Assembly: GCA_016858145.1 (NCBI GenBank) | Contig: JAEHOE010000112.1 | Location: forward strand, 124,001-188,000 | Reading direction: 5' to 3' | Length of the DNA stretch: 64,000 nt | Source of the DNA: Edaphochlamys debaryana | Lineage: Eukaryota > Chlorophyta > Chlorophyceae > Chlamydomonadales | Shown here: positions 10,276 to 22,800 of the stretch, piece by piece | How positions within the stretch are numbered: the first letter of the stretch is position 1 | How the letters are laid out: each line of letters starts with the position of its first letter | Program-made: the position numbers and the translations under genes | The notes under the pieces: model-generated | Seen by the model: the letters and a program-made list of their open reading frames with translations, nothing else | The model's database searches: none | Told to the model about the DNA's origin: nothing

Positions 10276-13200
10276 TCACCCCAGCAGATCCACAAACGGA
10301 TCCGCCCCTGCCGCCGGCCGCTGCTGCTGCTGCTGGGGCGGATGGCTGTGCATGCCGCCCGCCTGCCCCATGCCGCCTGGCGCACCCAGCCATCCGGGCT
10401 GCGGCGGCCCACCGTACCCCTGCCCCACCCCGGGCCCCGGCACCATCTGGTGCGGGCCCCCGCCCCCGTACGTGCCACCCCCCATCGGCCCGCCCATCCC
10501 GCCCCCATTCGGCACGCCCCCGCCCCCCATCATGCCTCCCCCGGGGCCCATGCCTCCCATGCCCGGCCCCCCCATCATGCCCATGCCCCCACCCCCCATG
10601 CCCATGTGCGGGGCCTGGGCCTGCGGTGGCTGGTGCAGGGCCGGGCCCATGAGCGAGTCCATCCAGTCGCCGCCGGGCCCAGCGGGGCCCGGCGCGGGTC
10701 CAGTGGGCCCAGGCCCAGGCGGCGATGGGGCCCCCAGGTCCATGAGCAAATCCAGGGGGGTGGTGGGGGCGGGGGCGGGCCGTGATGCAGCGGCGGGCGC
10801 AGGAGCCGCCGCGGTCCGGGCGGCGGAGGGCCGAGAGGCGGGGGCCGCGGGCGCCGGCGCCTGCCCCGTCAGCCCCCCTCCGCCGAACAGGGACGCCGCC
10901 AGCTGCTCCCGCTCCGCCGCCCGCCCCGACAGCGGCGCGGAGCCGGAGGCGTTGCGCGAGTGGTGGCCGCTGCGGGGGGCGGCGGAGCCGGCCCCTGCGG
11001 CCGCTGACGTGGAGGGGCCGGAGCTGTAGGAGGCGGCGCTGGGGGCGGGGGCCTGCGCCTCCGCCTCGTACTGCGCCGGGCCCCAGCGCCGCCCCGCCGC
11101 CCCCTTGAGCACCAGCTGCGGCTCGCTGGGGGCGGAGAAGGAGGGGCCAGACGCACTGGCGGCGGCGGCCCCTGAGGCCGCCGCGGAGCTCGATGCGCCG
11201 CTGTGGGCCACCGCACTGCTCCGCGAGTCGCCCGCCCCGCCGGTGTGGGAGGCGGAGGAGCCGGCGAGGGGCAAGGCGTAGGGAGCGGGCTCGTACGCCT
11301 CGAAGCGGAGCCCTGCGGGAGCCGAAGTGCATTGAGGCAGCATAACGTTGTCAGGTGAAGGCGTCAAGGGGTACAAGGCCTTCTCTTATCTCCACCTGCC
11401 GCTCCCCGACTGAGGGCTTACAAAGAACACGGACTTGCCTGACGCTCCCGACCAGCCCCACGCCCCCACCTCCCACATCGCCCCACCTTTGGCCCGCTCG
11501 TCCTGCGCCTTGCCGCCCCTGGCCTCCGGCGGCACGTAGGGCGCCGCCCCCGCCGCCAGCGCCGCCTCCACCGCGTCATCCAGGAAGGCCAGAGAGGCCA
11601 GCTGGGAGGTCTCCGCGGCGGTGAGCTCCTGGCAGCTGGGCCCCGAGGGCAGCACCGAGGACAGCAGCCCCGGCGGCAGACTGAACGGGGAGGGAGGGGG
11701 TCACGCAACACACTGAGGCACAGGAAGGATTGGCACACCAGCCCAGCCCATTCGGGCCGTCGCCGTGCTGAGGGCGCCACTTAACCTCGCCAGTCGTCCC
11801 TTCAGCCCCTCGGACCCCGTTATACCCCTCCTCTTGCCGTACTCGGTGTCCGCCTCAGCCGCCTCCCTAAAGGCATCGCTCCTCGACCCTCCCTCCCCCA
11901 GCCCGGCCTCACGCCATGAGCGCCTGCAGCTCGTGCGCCCGCTGCTGCAACTCCGTGCTCTGACTCGACAGCGCCGCGTGCACCACCTCGGCAGCGCTCT
12001 CCACGCCGCCGGGGCCCGAGCCGCCGCCGCCCGCGTGGTGCGGCGCCGCCAGCAGCGCGCCCACCGCGCCGCCGCCGCCGCCCGTGTGCGCCGCCAGCCG
12101 CGTGGCCGCCGCCAGCAGTGCGCAGCGCACCCGCTCGCCCGTGGCCTTGTGCGCCGACAGCACGGCCAGCAGGCGGGACAGCACGGCGGCGGGGGGGCGG
12201 CGGGCCAGGTGCCCGTACTCGCCCAGCACCCAGCAGATGACCTTGCAGGGGTGGAAGCGGGGAGGTGGGCCGGTGGTGAGGATGAGCAAGGCGACAGCTC
12301 CGGCCGTGCTTTCCCGCTCTTCGCAGCGGCTCCTCCGCCCTCCTCACGCTCCCTGCCCCTACGGCTGCGCTTCCCCATTCCCGAGGCCGCCTGGGCCGTC
12401 CTTCATCGCGCCTTCGCCCCTCTATCCACCCCGGGCCCTCCCCTCTCCCATGCCCCCGCCCACCCCCACCAGCAGGATGGTCTCCGGCAGCTTCTTGCCC
12501 GCCCGCTCCACCGCCCCGCCCGGCCCCGTGGTGACGGCCCCGTCCAGCAGACCCAGGTACGCCTCCACGGCCTGGGGTGGGGTGGGGTGGAGAGTGTGGG
12601 GTGGGGGGTGATAGGAGGCGGCTAGGGGGCTCGAGACCGTGTTGAGGGGCTACGCCGGCGACCCTTCAATCCATCCCCAGCGACGCCACCCACGCACCTT
12701 CTCCCCGCCCTCATGCACACCCCCCTCCCAATCCATGCAACCGCCCCGTCCCTCCCCCCCCCTTGCGCCCGCCCACCTGCGCGTGCAGCCCCTCGTCCTG
12801 CTGCGCGATGAGCCTGCACAGCCCATGCGCCGCGCCCTCGTCCACGTGCTCCCCCGCCAGGCGGAACACCTCGGACAGCGTGGTCACGAACCAGGCGGGC
12901 GAGGGCGCGTATCGCTCGGCCAGGTCGCACACCTTGCGCACAACGTCGCGGCGGATGTGGTCGTCGGAGCAGGTGCCCAGGTAGCCCATCATCTTGTCCA
13001 CAATCACCTGGGGGGAGGAGGAGGGGGAGGGGATGAGGGCGTGGTGAGGAGCAGTGAGGAGGGTGGGGATGGTGAGGGCAGGGTCGCGAGCGAGGCACCG
13101 GGCATGGCCCTTCCATGTCCCCCTCCCCGCCCTTGCCCCTGCCTGGATGTTGTTGGAACGGGTCATCTTGTACAGCAGCTCCAGGGTCTTGAGCTTGAGC

Positions 13201-15692
13201 GTGTCGTCGGGGTCCTGGGGGGGAGGGGTGGGTGGGTGGGCGAGGTTGGCGACGGTTGGCCCTCCGTAAGACTGCTACGGGCGGCCTCTCCGCCCTCCTT
13301 GTGCCCAGCCTCGCCCCGACACCCATGTGCCGTCAACGCCCCCCTGGCCCGGCCCCACCCGCCCCCGCCCCCACCTCGAGGCAGTCCAGCACCGCCACCT
13401 GGTGCTCGGCGGCCGCCGCGGGGTTGAGCGCGGTGATGCCGGCCAGCGCGTCGATGCCCACGTAGCGCAGGTTGTGGGAGGGGGAGCGCAGGAAGGTGGC
13501 GATGGACTCGGCGGCTGGGGGGGGGGGGCGGGAGGGGGGCGCATGAGGACGTGGGGTGGAGACTTGAGTGTGAGCCCGCACGAACTAGCGGGACCATTCC
13601 CCCAGGACCCTGCCAGCCCCGTGCAGCCCCGTGCATGCGCCGGCCGGCAGCTGGTGTCGCTGGGTGCCTCACCCGCTGCCAGCAGGGGCGGGTTGGGGTA
13701 GATGGTGGTGATGGTGCGCACGGCCTCGTAGATGATGGCGGAGCCAATGGTGTGCGAGGTGTTGGCGCGGCGCAGCGTCTGCGCCAGCACGGCCGCCATG
13801 TTCTCGCTGGCGGTGCGGTCCCCTGCGCCCAGCGCCGCCAGGATCTTGAGGAGCTTGATCTGGGGGGGGACAGGGAGTGGAAAGAGGGCGGTGGTGAGGT
13901 GGTCAGGGGGTTGGGCAGGAACGGAAGCGGGTTGGACACGGCCCCAGGGTGCTGCCCCCGAGCCCCCTCCCCCCCTACCTGGATGAAGGGCGCTGGGAAG
14001 CGGTGGTAGTCGTAGGTCTTGGGCAGCCGGTGCTCCGACACCTGACGGAGGGAAGGGGGGTGGTAATGCGGGGAGCAGTTTTCAGCGGAGGAGCTCAGCG
14101 GCACCAGTCCCCGCCGGTCCGATGTCCCCTGCTGGCTCTGACGGTGCGTGCTGCGCGCTGCTCCCCTGTGCGCCCCCCTCCCGCCTGCCCCCTGTCACCC
14201 ACCTGCTTGAGGATGGAGGTGAAGGAGGGGATGAGGTTCTTGAAGGGCCGCGTGTCGGCCTTGATGCAATCGTGCAGCGCACACAGCGCGGCACTCATGA
14301 CAGAGGGGTCCTGGAGGGGAAGGAGAACGGCAGGGGGTGGGGGCATCGCCACGGGATGAGGAGCCGGGTGCCGGTGTGGGATCAGCCAGAATTCCCTGGC
14401 CCCTCCTTCCCTTACCTGCCCTCCCAACCCCCGCCGCCTCCAGGCGATACGCCCCTCCCACCCCCTTCCCTCCTCTTCCCTCGCTTCCAATTCCCACCAG
14501 CGACGCGATCCAGCTCAGCCACAACCACCCCCTGCCCCCCCACCTTGTCGCACAGCATGGTCCTGAAGTGCTTCTCCAGCTCCACCCCCGCCAGCGGCCC
14601 CTCCCGCCGCGGGTCCAGGCTGCCGAACCAGTGCAGCGCCAGCACCGCCTTCTTGCGCACGTGCTCCTTGGGGTGGCGCAGCCGCTCCACCACCACCGGG
14701 TACACGGCGTTCACCAGGTCGGCGCCGATGAGCCGAGTGGCGGCCACCAGCGCGCTGCACACTGCGAGGAGCGAAGCGAGGGGGTGAGGAGGGACGGGGA
14801 TTGCGGGCCGCCTCCTCTGCCCGCCGGCGCTCGATGGGCCTGCCGCCCTGTCCCCAGCGGCCCTCCCTGCCCAGCAGGCCCCTCTCCCCTCCCCCCCCAC
14901 CGATGATGTAGTTGTCCGACTTGAGGTCCGACAGCAGCGTGTTGACCAGCAGCAGCACCAGGTTGTTGTTGCAGTCCAGGAACTGGGTCAGCGCCAGGTA
15001 GGCGGCCTGGGGGGTGGCAGGGTGGGGTGGGGGTTTGGGGGTGGGGGATTGGGGTAAGGCAGGGGTGGGCTGATGGGGCGGTGGTGGGTAGCGGGCGGGC
15101 CCAAGGGCGGCGGTGCAGGCCGTCCCTTGGGCGGCACCAGTCCCGAGAAGGTCCCGTGCCAAGGGTCGTGCGCTCCGTCGGGCCCGCCCCCCGGCCTCCC
15201 CACAGCACGCGGTACCACGTGCTCCACCCCAGACAGCCCGACAGGCCCCCACACCGCCTGGCGTTACGCCTGCGCCTAGCGAACCCCAAGACCGGGGCCC
15301 GCTGACGGCACACCTTCTTGGTGTGGATGTTCGGGTCGCTGGCAAACTGCAGGGCCTTCACATACGCGAAGCTGGCATCATGGCCAAGCATCTCGCAGTA
15401 GATAAGCCGAATCATGTACTCCTTGCCCCGGCTCTTGTCCAGCTTGGGATCGCTGAGTCGCGTTTTCAGCAGCTCCAGCTCCTGAGTGATGATGCGGTCC
15501 TCCTCCGCCTTGGACTTGCATTCTCCAATTGCCTGGTGCAAGCGACGTGCGGGCAAGGCTCAGGACCCCGCGGAAAGGGCTTGGCTTCTGCCCCGGACTT
15601 ACCTTGACGAGGTTGTCAAACTCCCTCAGCTCCTTCAGGAAGCGGGGGCCTGTCTTCAGCCCCGCCACCACCTTCTCCAGCTTGCTCTGCAT
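10276..15692 (-). CDS. AP4E1: AP-4 adaptor complex subunit epsilon (1,031 aa)
   Basis: AP-4 sorts cargo at the trans-Golgi network; epsilon is one of its two large subunits. Fourteen exons sum to 3,096 bases with every phase matching: 15603-15692, 15314-15532, 14901-15006, 14544-14761, 14203-14310, 13979-14041, 13673-13859, 13375-13514, 13143-13214, 12777-13007, 12470-12571, 11913-12241, 11487-11680, 10276-11312. Residues 25-560 form the adaptin HEAT-repeat trunk and match plant epsilon closely. Recognisable runs are KAEEDRII, EMLGHDASF, SDNYI, PKTYDYHRFPAPFIQIKLLK, HNLRYVGIDAL and CLEDPDDTLKLKTLELLYKM. Intron 9 starts with GC (at 13142-13141), not GT. The last exon encodes a Gly/Met/Pro-rich tail ending DPFVDLLG; I see no recognisable C-terminal ear domain. 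The start ATG (15690-15692) is the first in frame. Confidence 0.92.
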
Positions 15693-16663
15693 CGCGCTGC
15701 CTGGCGACAAACTGCAATCTGCGTGGCCGTGCCCCCGGCCCCGAGCTTCTTGTGCTGTGCGGCTTGCAACTAACTCCTATCAGCCACGCTCATGGTGCTG
15801 CCGTTGAGAGAGCTGCGGGCACGCACGAAAACACCCCGATTTTCGGAGCTGCGTTGCAAGTTTGTCCTGTGCGGTTCAATCCTAGGGGGTCACACGGGTC
15901 TCCAGGCACACTACACAGTACCGGGTGCGAATGCCGCTGTGCGTGTGCGCGACGGCGTTGACTGTCGCAGTGCAATCCCGCGACCGCGATGTGGGCCCGT
16001 CAACCGGCCCCTCGCCGCACAGCGACAGCCGATTCTCGCTACTTACTGCTTACTGATCAAACAGCATTACGGGCTCACGCGCGCATTTACACAAGCTCTC
16101 TCCGCGCGCGACCAAATAGCCCAGACTCTGCTCCCTGCAACTTGCACCTTTCCGCCTGTGTTACCCTCTGACTATTATATATCGATTATAGACCTCTGCG
16201 AGGGCGGGCACAGCGACATTTCAAGGGCGCTGGGAACGCCAGAGTTTCGCCCGTGTTGACCGAGCATAGGTCTTGTACTGTTGGAGGTCTTCTCACGTGG
16301 AGAGCGGGACTAAGCGGGACACTGACCTCCACATTCCGACGAGGTGCGCAGTCCTGAGCCTTGGCCTCAGCGCCGCAGCTGTGCCCGAGCGCTGGAGACA
16401 CAGGTGCTTTCGGATACACCGCGGTGGACTCTTTGGGCAGGACCTGCCCTGGTGGGCGTGGCCGCTCTAAGGCTCGCGTTTCGCTCCGCAGGCTGCACCT
16501 CCGCGAGCAGACACCCGCCAGCAGTCACACCGGCACGGTGACTGCGGGGACGTCGCCGGCGTCGGGACGCCGGCTTGACCCGGCAGCCGCTCGCGAGCGC
16601 TCTCAGCATGCAGCGACATCGGTAGCGCGGTCGGTGCCTAAAGCGGGGAGCTGCGGGCAGTCG
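15693..16663. promoter_or_regulatory. Shared 971-bp region between divergent AP-4 epsilon and giant gene
   Basis: The AP-4 epsilon gene starts leftward at 15692 and the giant gene starts rightward at 16664, so both promoters must lie here unless upstream untranslated exons exist. An AT-rich TATA-like stretch at 16173-16190 stands out in otherwise GC-rich DNA and could serve either direction. The frame of giant-gene exon 1 is open back to about 16361 but has no ATG before 16664. No other exon was seen. Confidence 0.45.
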
Positions 16664-16820
16664 ATGCCGCGGCTGGCCCCGCTCATGGCTCCGGCAGGCG
16701 GAGGCTGCAGGCGGGCTCCAGCGGCGCGGGCGAGGCAGCGACGGCGGTGGCGGGACCTGGCGGGGCTGCTGGGGTTGCTGCTCTGCCTGCTCGCGGGGCA
16801 GCCAGTAACGGCGCAGCCCC
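16664..16820 (+). other. Signal peptide of the giant protein
   Basis: The N-terminus has an arginine-rich n-region ([10 protein letters not shown]) followed by the hydrophobic run [14 protein letters not shown] and a likely cleavage site after VTA, near residue 51. A second in-frame ATG at 16685-16687 has G at +4 and would also keep the signal. This places everything up to the first membrane helix, about 6,900 residues later, outside the cell or in the secretory lumen. Confidence 0.8.
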
Positions 16821-19800
16821 TCAGCCCGGACCCGCCATCACCATTCCCGCCGGAGCCACCCAGCCCGCCGCTGCCTCCCAGCCCGGAGCCTCCCTCACCC
16901 TTGCCTCCCAGCCCGTTGCCGCCATCCCCTCCCTTACCTCCGAGCCCGGAGCCTCCCTCACCCTTGCCTCCCAGCCCGTTGCCACCATCCCCTCCTTTAC
17001 CTCCGAGCCCGGAGCCTCCCTCACCCTTGCCTCCCAGCCCGGAGCCACCATCCCCTCCTTTACCTCCGAGCCCAGAGCCTCCCTCACCCCTGCCTCCCAG
17101 CCCGGAGCCACCGTCCCCTCCTTTACCTCCGAGCCCGGAGCCTCCCTCACCCCTGCCTCCCAGCCCGGAGCCACCATCCCCTCCTTTACCTCCGAGCCCG
17201 GAGCCTCCCTCACCCCTGCCTCCCAGCCCGGAGCCACCGTCCCCTCCTTTACCTCCGAGCCCGGAGCCTCCCTCACCCCTGCCTCCCAGCCCGGAGCCAC
17301 CGTCCCCTCCTTTACCTCCGAGCCCGGAGCCTCCCTCACCCCTGCCTCCGAGCCCATCGCCCCCCTCCCCGCCCCTGCCTCCGAGCCCGGAGCCTCCCTC
17401 ACCCCTGCCTCCCAGCCCGTTGCCACCATCCCCTCCTTTACCTCCGAGCCCGGAGCCTCCCTCACCCCTGCCTCCCAGCCCGTCTCCGCCGCTGCCTCCC
17501 AGCCCGGAGCCGCCCAGCCCCTCCCCGCCGGGGCCCCCGCCCAGCCCGCTGCCCCCCAGCCCGCGGCCGCCCTCCCCGCCGCCGCCGGCCTACTCCGCCG
17601 ACGGAATCTACGGCTCCGCGCCCTGGTTCACCACCATCGCGGGTCGCCGCTGGGCGCTGTTCGCCGACCCACTGCCCTTTGCGGAGGCGGAGGCGTCGTG
17701 CCGGAGCATGGGCGCGCACCTGGCGGACCCTGCTGACGTGGCCGAGTACTCAACCGTCGTGGACGCCTACGCCCCCACCTTCAGCTACTTGGCGCAGTCG
17801 GCCGTGTGGCTGGGCGTGAGCGACGAGGACACCGAGGGCTGGTACTTCTTCACCGCGGGCCGGGGCACGACCGCGCTGGCGGAGGTGGAGCAGGGCGCGT
17901 GGGAGGGCGTGTGGGCGCCGGCGCACTGGTCCCAGGAGGGTGGCGCCAAGGACTGTGTGGCGGCGCAGCTGGGGGTCAACACAGCCACGGCCTCGCCCTT
18001 TGCGGGCGCCTGGCTGGATTCGGACTGCGCTACGGCGCTGCCGTACTGGTGCGTGGGCGCCGCAGGCTTCGCTGCGCCGCCTCCCTCGCCGCCCAGCACC
18101 GGCACGCCGCCCCCGCCGCCCCTGGCGCCGCCGCCCTTTGGCGACACGTACCCGGCGTACCCGGCAGGCAAGCAGAGGCGACAGCGGGGATCGTAGCAGC
18201 AGCAGCGGCTTCATGGGAAGGGGTTGCAGGGACAAGGGGGCTTTGGGGTAGTACAGGGTTGGCAGGGCCGGGGTGGAACGCAGTTGAGGGCAACTGGGGC
18301 GGGCCCAGCAGTGCGCCTTGGGCAGGATGTTGGCCCCGAGAAAGCCTACTTGCCACCTTGCATGCCTGCGCCAACCCCACCCCTCCTCTGACCCCACGCA
18401 CCCACCGTGTCTCCCCCGCGCAGTGTCCGTGGCCGTGGGATACGCCAACTTCAGCCTGCTCGGTGGCGCGGGCTCGGCGGTCAGCTGGCTGGCGGCGCAG
18501 CAGGCCTGCGCGGCCCTGGGCGGCCACCTGGCCTCATTCGCCGACGCAGCCGAGCTGGCAGCCGTGCGTACGGCGCTGTTGACGGCGCTGGACGCCGCAG
18601 GCTTCACGGCCAGCACGCTGCCGTACACGTACTCGTACCGGCCGATCTGGGTCGGGCTGCGCCTGGTGGACACGAGCTACGGGTCGGACTGGCGCTGGTC
18701 GGACCGCTCGCCGCTGGCATTCTCGGGCTTTGGCAGCGCCGAGGCGGGCGCGTCGGCGGCGCTGTCGGGCTACCGCTGCGCCGGCTCGCACCTGGACCGC
18801 GCGGGTCTGTGGTCGCAGCAGGACTGCGCCGCGCTGCGCCAGCCCCTGTGCCGCCTGCTCAACGTGGCCGCCGCGCCGCCGCCGCCGCCGCCCGCGTCGC
18901 CGCTGACGGCGCACCAGCAGCGGCTGCGCTTCACCACCGCCGCGGGCCTCACCTACACCCTGCTCATGCAGCCGCGCTCCTTCGCGGCGGCGCGGCGCGC
19001 CTGCGCGGCCCTGGACGCGGGTGGCGACCTGGCGGCGCCCGCGGACGCGCAGGAGTACGTGAACGTCATGGGGGCAGTGCAGGCCTACCTGGCCAGCAAC
19101 GGGGCCGTCGCGGGCGCGTCGGCCGTCGCGCCCCCGCCCGACGCCTCGCCGCCGCCCTGGCCGCCGCTGCCGGGCGCCGGTGAGCCGCCCATGGCCGCAC
19201 CGCCCCAGGCCTCGCAGGCGGGCGAGGCGGCGTTCTGGCTGGGCCTGCGAGCGCTCAGCGGCTCCTACGCCACGGTCGCGGGGGCCGCGCCCAGCTACAC
19301 GGCCTGGAGAGCGGGGGCGTACACGGGCAAGTGGCCGGTGCTGGCCTGCGTGGCGGCGGACCCCACCGACGGGTACGCCTACACCCCCACGGGCTGCGGC
19401 GTGGCGCTGCCAGCGCTCTGCCGCGCGCCCGAGCCCAGCGCAGCCCTCTCGCCGCCGCCCTCGCCTTCTCCTCCTCCGCCGCCCACCCCCGGCGCCGCGC
19501 CCGCCAGCCTCCACCGCGGGCTGTACGAGTACATCTTGTACGATGCGGATCTGCCGTACGGACAGGCCGGCGAGTTCTGCGCCAACAACGGCGGCTTCCT
19601 GGCGTCCTTCCGCTCCGCCGCCGAGTGGGGTGCTGTGTGGTCGTACATGGAGACCAACGCGGCGGCGCTGGCGGGAGACCAGGAGAGCGTGTGGATCGGG
19701 CTGGATCAGGTAGGGGTGGGGTCGGCCGGGGAGGAGGGCGGAGGGAGGGGGAGGAGGGGTATCTGGGGCGATGGGGGCTGGCATCGTGCGGTGCCCCTGC

Positions 19801-22800
19801 TGGGATGGTTGAACTCTGGGAGGTAGGACTGGCAGGTATGTAGGCGAGTCGGCGGCAGGCTGTGGGGGCTCGACCTCGGGCCCTGCCCCTGCGCCAACCT
19901 TTGACCCTCCCTCCCTCCCTTGACCCCATGCTTCCCTGCCGCAGCTGAGCTCCGGCGAGGCCTCCTGGGCCTGGGCGGACGGCGGCCCCCTGGTGTGGGA
20001 GTACTGGGGCCTGCCCTGCACGGACTCGGAGGGGAGCGACTGCGCAACAGGTGCGTCCGGGGGAGGGGATGGAGCAGGCGGCAGCGGAGCAGGGTCCAGG
20101 GACATGTGAGGGCCGGCAGTGTGGAGAATGGCTGGTTTGGACGCCGCTACGGGCAGGCCTCCGCCTGAGGGTTGTTTGAGGCTAAAGCGTGTGTTGCGGA
20201 GGGCAGAGAAGGCGAGGCCCGCTGGAACGAATGCCCATCTACCAACGTCATCCGTCCCTCCCCCCCTCCCCGGTGCGCAGCCGACCAGCTGTGGGGCGGG
20301 CGCTGGGCGGTGGACGACTGCCTGGAGCCCCGGCCCTTCCTGTGCAAGTTCCTGCGCGGCATCAGCGCCGCGGACGCGCCGCCGCCCGCAGCCTCCCCGC
20401 CGCCCTCGCCGCCCACCAGCGCTCGTGAGCAGGCCTGCCGCCGGGGCGGTCAGGGGGCTGCTGACTGCGCCCTGCTCCTCGCTGCTGTTTGAACCCATCT
20501 GCCCGCTCTTGTACTCCTCCGCCTCGCTGCACCGCGCACCCTTCCTCCCATACCACCCGCCTCTAAACATGCCCCTCCCCCGCACTGCTCCCCTCGCCCC
20601 CCTCCCCCCACCTCCTGCTGCCAGTGCCCTACCTGCGCAACGTGTCCGTGGACGCGTCCGGCTACTTCCTGCTCTCCGACACCGCCCTGCCCTACGACGA
20701 CGCCGAGGCTGCCTGCACGCGCGCGCGGGGCGTCATGGCGCGGTTCGACGGCGCGGCGCAGTTTGAGGCCGTCATGGCGGCGCTGGAGGCGGACGTGGGG
20801 CCGGTGGGTGGGGGTAGGGTGTGTGTGGAGGAGGAGGGGGGTGCGGGAGGCGCGGTCGCAGCTCGGAAGCTGGGCCTGGGAAGATGCAGTGCACGGGATG
20901 CCCGTTTCTGTCCTCACCTTCCCCAATCCCCACCACCCCTTCCCCCCTCCCGCAGCTGTACGACCCGGCCGTGTGGGTGGGCCTCTACCGCTCCTACGCC
21001 AACGCCTCGCTCTTCGTGTGGGCCGACGACTCCTCCGCCCCCGCCTTCTCCGCCTTCAACCCCGCCCCGGCCGACGCGGGCGGCGACTGCGGCGCTTCGG
21101 GGGTCCCCGAGCAGCTCTCCTACCAGCCCGACAACTGGGCGGGGCGGGAGGACTGCGTGGCCGCCGAGCTCATCGGCAACGGAGTGGCCGGCACCTACTG
21201 CCCCCGATGGAACGACCGCGCCTGCACCGACCGCCTTCGCTTCCTGTGCCGCTCGGACGCGCTGCTGACTCAGCACCCGGGCGTGCCGCTGGAGCCGCCC
21301 TCGCCGCCCAGCAACCCGCCGCCCACGCCGCCGCTGCCGCCGCTGCGGCCGGCGGGGCCGGGCATCCCGCCCGCGCCGCCCTTCCCCGGGCTGCCGTACA
21401 TGCCGGACGCGCCGCCCAGCCGCCCGCCCTCGCCGCCGATGGTGCCGGAGGGGCCGGACATGTTCTCTGCGCCCTACGCGCCGCCGACATCGCCCGGGCG
21501 GCCGCCGCCGCCGCCGCCCCCGCCCCCGCCGCCGCCAGGCCTGCCGCCGCCTGTGCCGCCGCCGGGGCCGCCGCCGCACCTGCCGCCGCCGCCGCCCAGC
21601 CCGGAGCCGCCCATGTCCCCTTACATGGAGTATGCGCCATCTGTGCCCTACCAGCCCACGCCGCCCGACTTGCCGCCGCCGCCAGACAATCTGGACCTCC
21701 AGGGACCCCCGCCTCCACCGCCGCCTCCACCGCCGCCGCCGGGCCCGCTCCCGCCCTCGGCACCTCCTCCTCTCCCTCCTCCGCCCCCTCCCCCTCCGCC
21801 ACCACCTCCTCCTGCCTTCCCTCCCGTGTCGCCTGCTCCGGCGCTGCCCGCTTCGCCCATGGATGAGAGTCCTCCATCGCCGCCCCCTGAGGCCCCGGAT
21901 GCGCCGCCGCCGCCACCCCCGCCTCCGCCTCCGCCCCCGGGCCCGCTCCCGCCCTCAGCTCCTCCTCCTCTCCCTCCTCCACCCCCTCCCCCGCCACCAC
22001 CACCTCCTCCCGGCATCCCTCCTGTGTCGCCTGCGCCAGCCCAGCCCACAATTCCCATGGACGAGAGTCCTCCATCGCCGCCCCCTGAGGCCCCGGATGC
22101 GCCGCCGCCGCCACCCCCCGCCTCCGCCTCCGCCCCCGGGCCCGCTCCCGCCCTCGGCTCCTCCTCCTCTCCCTCCTCCACCCCCCTCCCCCTCCGCCAC
22201 CACCTCCGCCCGGCACCCCTCCTGTGTCGCCCATCGACCACGCTGCACCCACTGCACCGCAATCACCCCCACCCTCGGGGCCTCCTCCTCAGGCCCCGGA
22301 TGCGCCTCCTCCTCCACCCCCGCCGCCGCCGCCGCCCCCGGGCCCGCTCCCGCCCTCGGCTCCTCCCCCCGCCCCTCCTCCACCCCCTCCCCCTCCGCCG
22401 CCCCCTCCTCCCGGCATCCCTCCCGCAACACCTGCTCCGGCTGTACCCGCATCGCCCATGGATGAGAGTCCTCCCTCGCCGCCTCCTGCCCAACCCGACC
22501 TCCCTCCGCCTCCTCCTCCTCCGCCCCCTCCTCCGCCGCCGGGCCCCCCACCGACCTTGCCAGTTGAGGTCTCCGCCCCGCCTCCTCCGCCACCCCCCGC
22601 CTCCGCCGCCCCCTCCTCCCGCCTTCCCTCCTGTGTCGCCTGCTCCGGCTCAGCCCGCATCGCCCATGGATGAGAGTCCTCCCTCGCCGCCGCCGGACCA
22701 GCCTGGGATGCCCGCCTTGCCACCACCGCCTCCCCCGCCGCCCCCGGAGACACCACCCACGGCCCCCGTTCTGGTCGCGTCTCCTCCTCCGCCACCGCCC

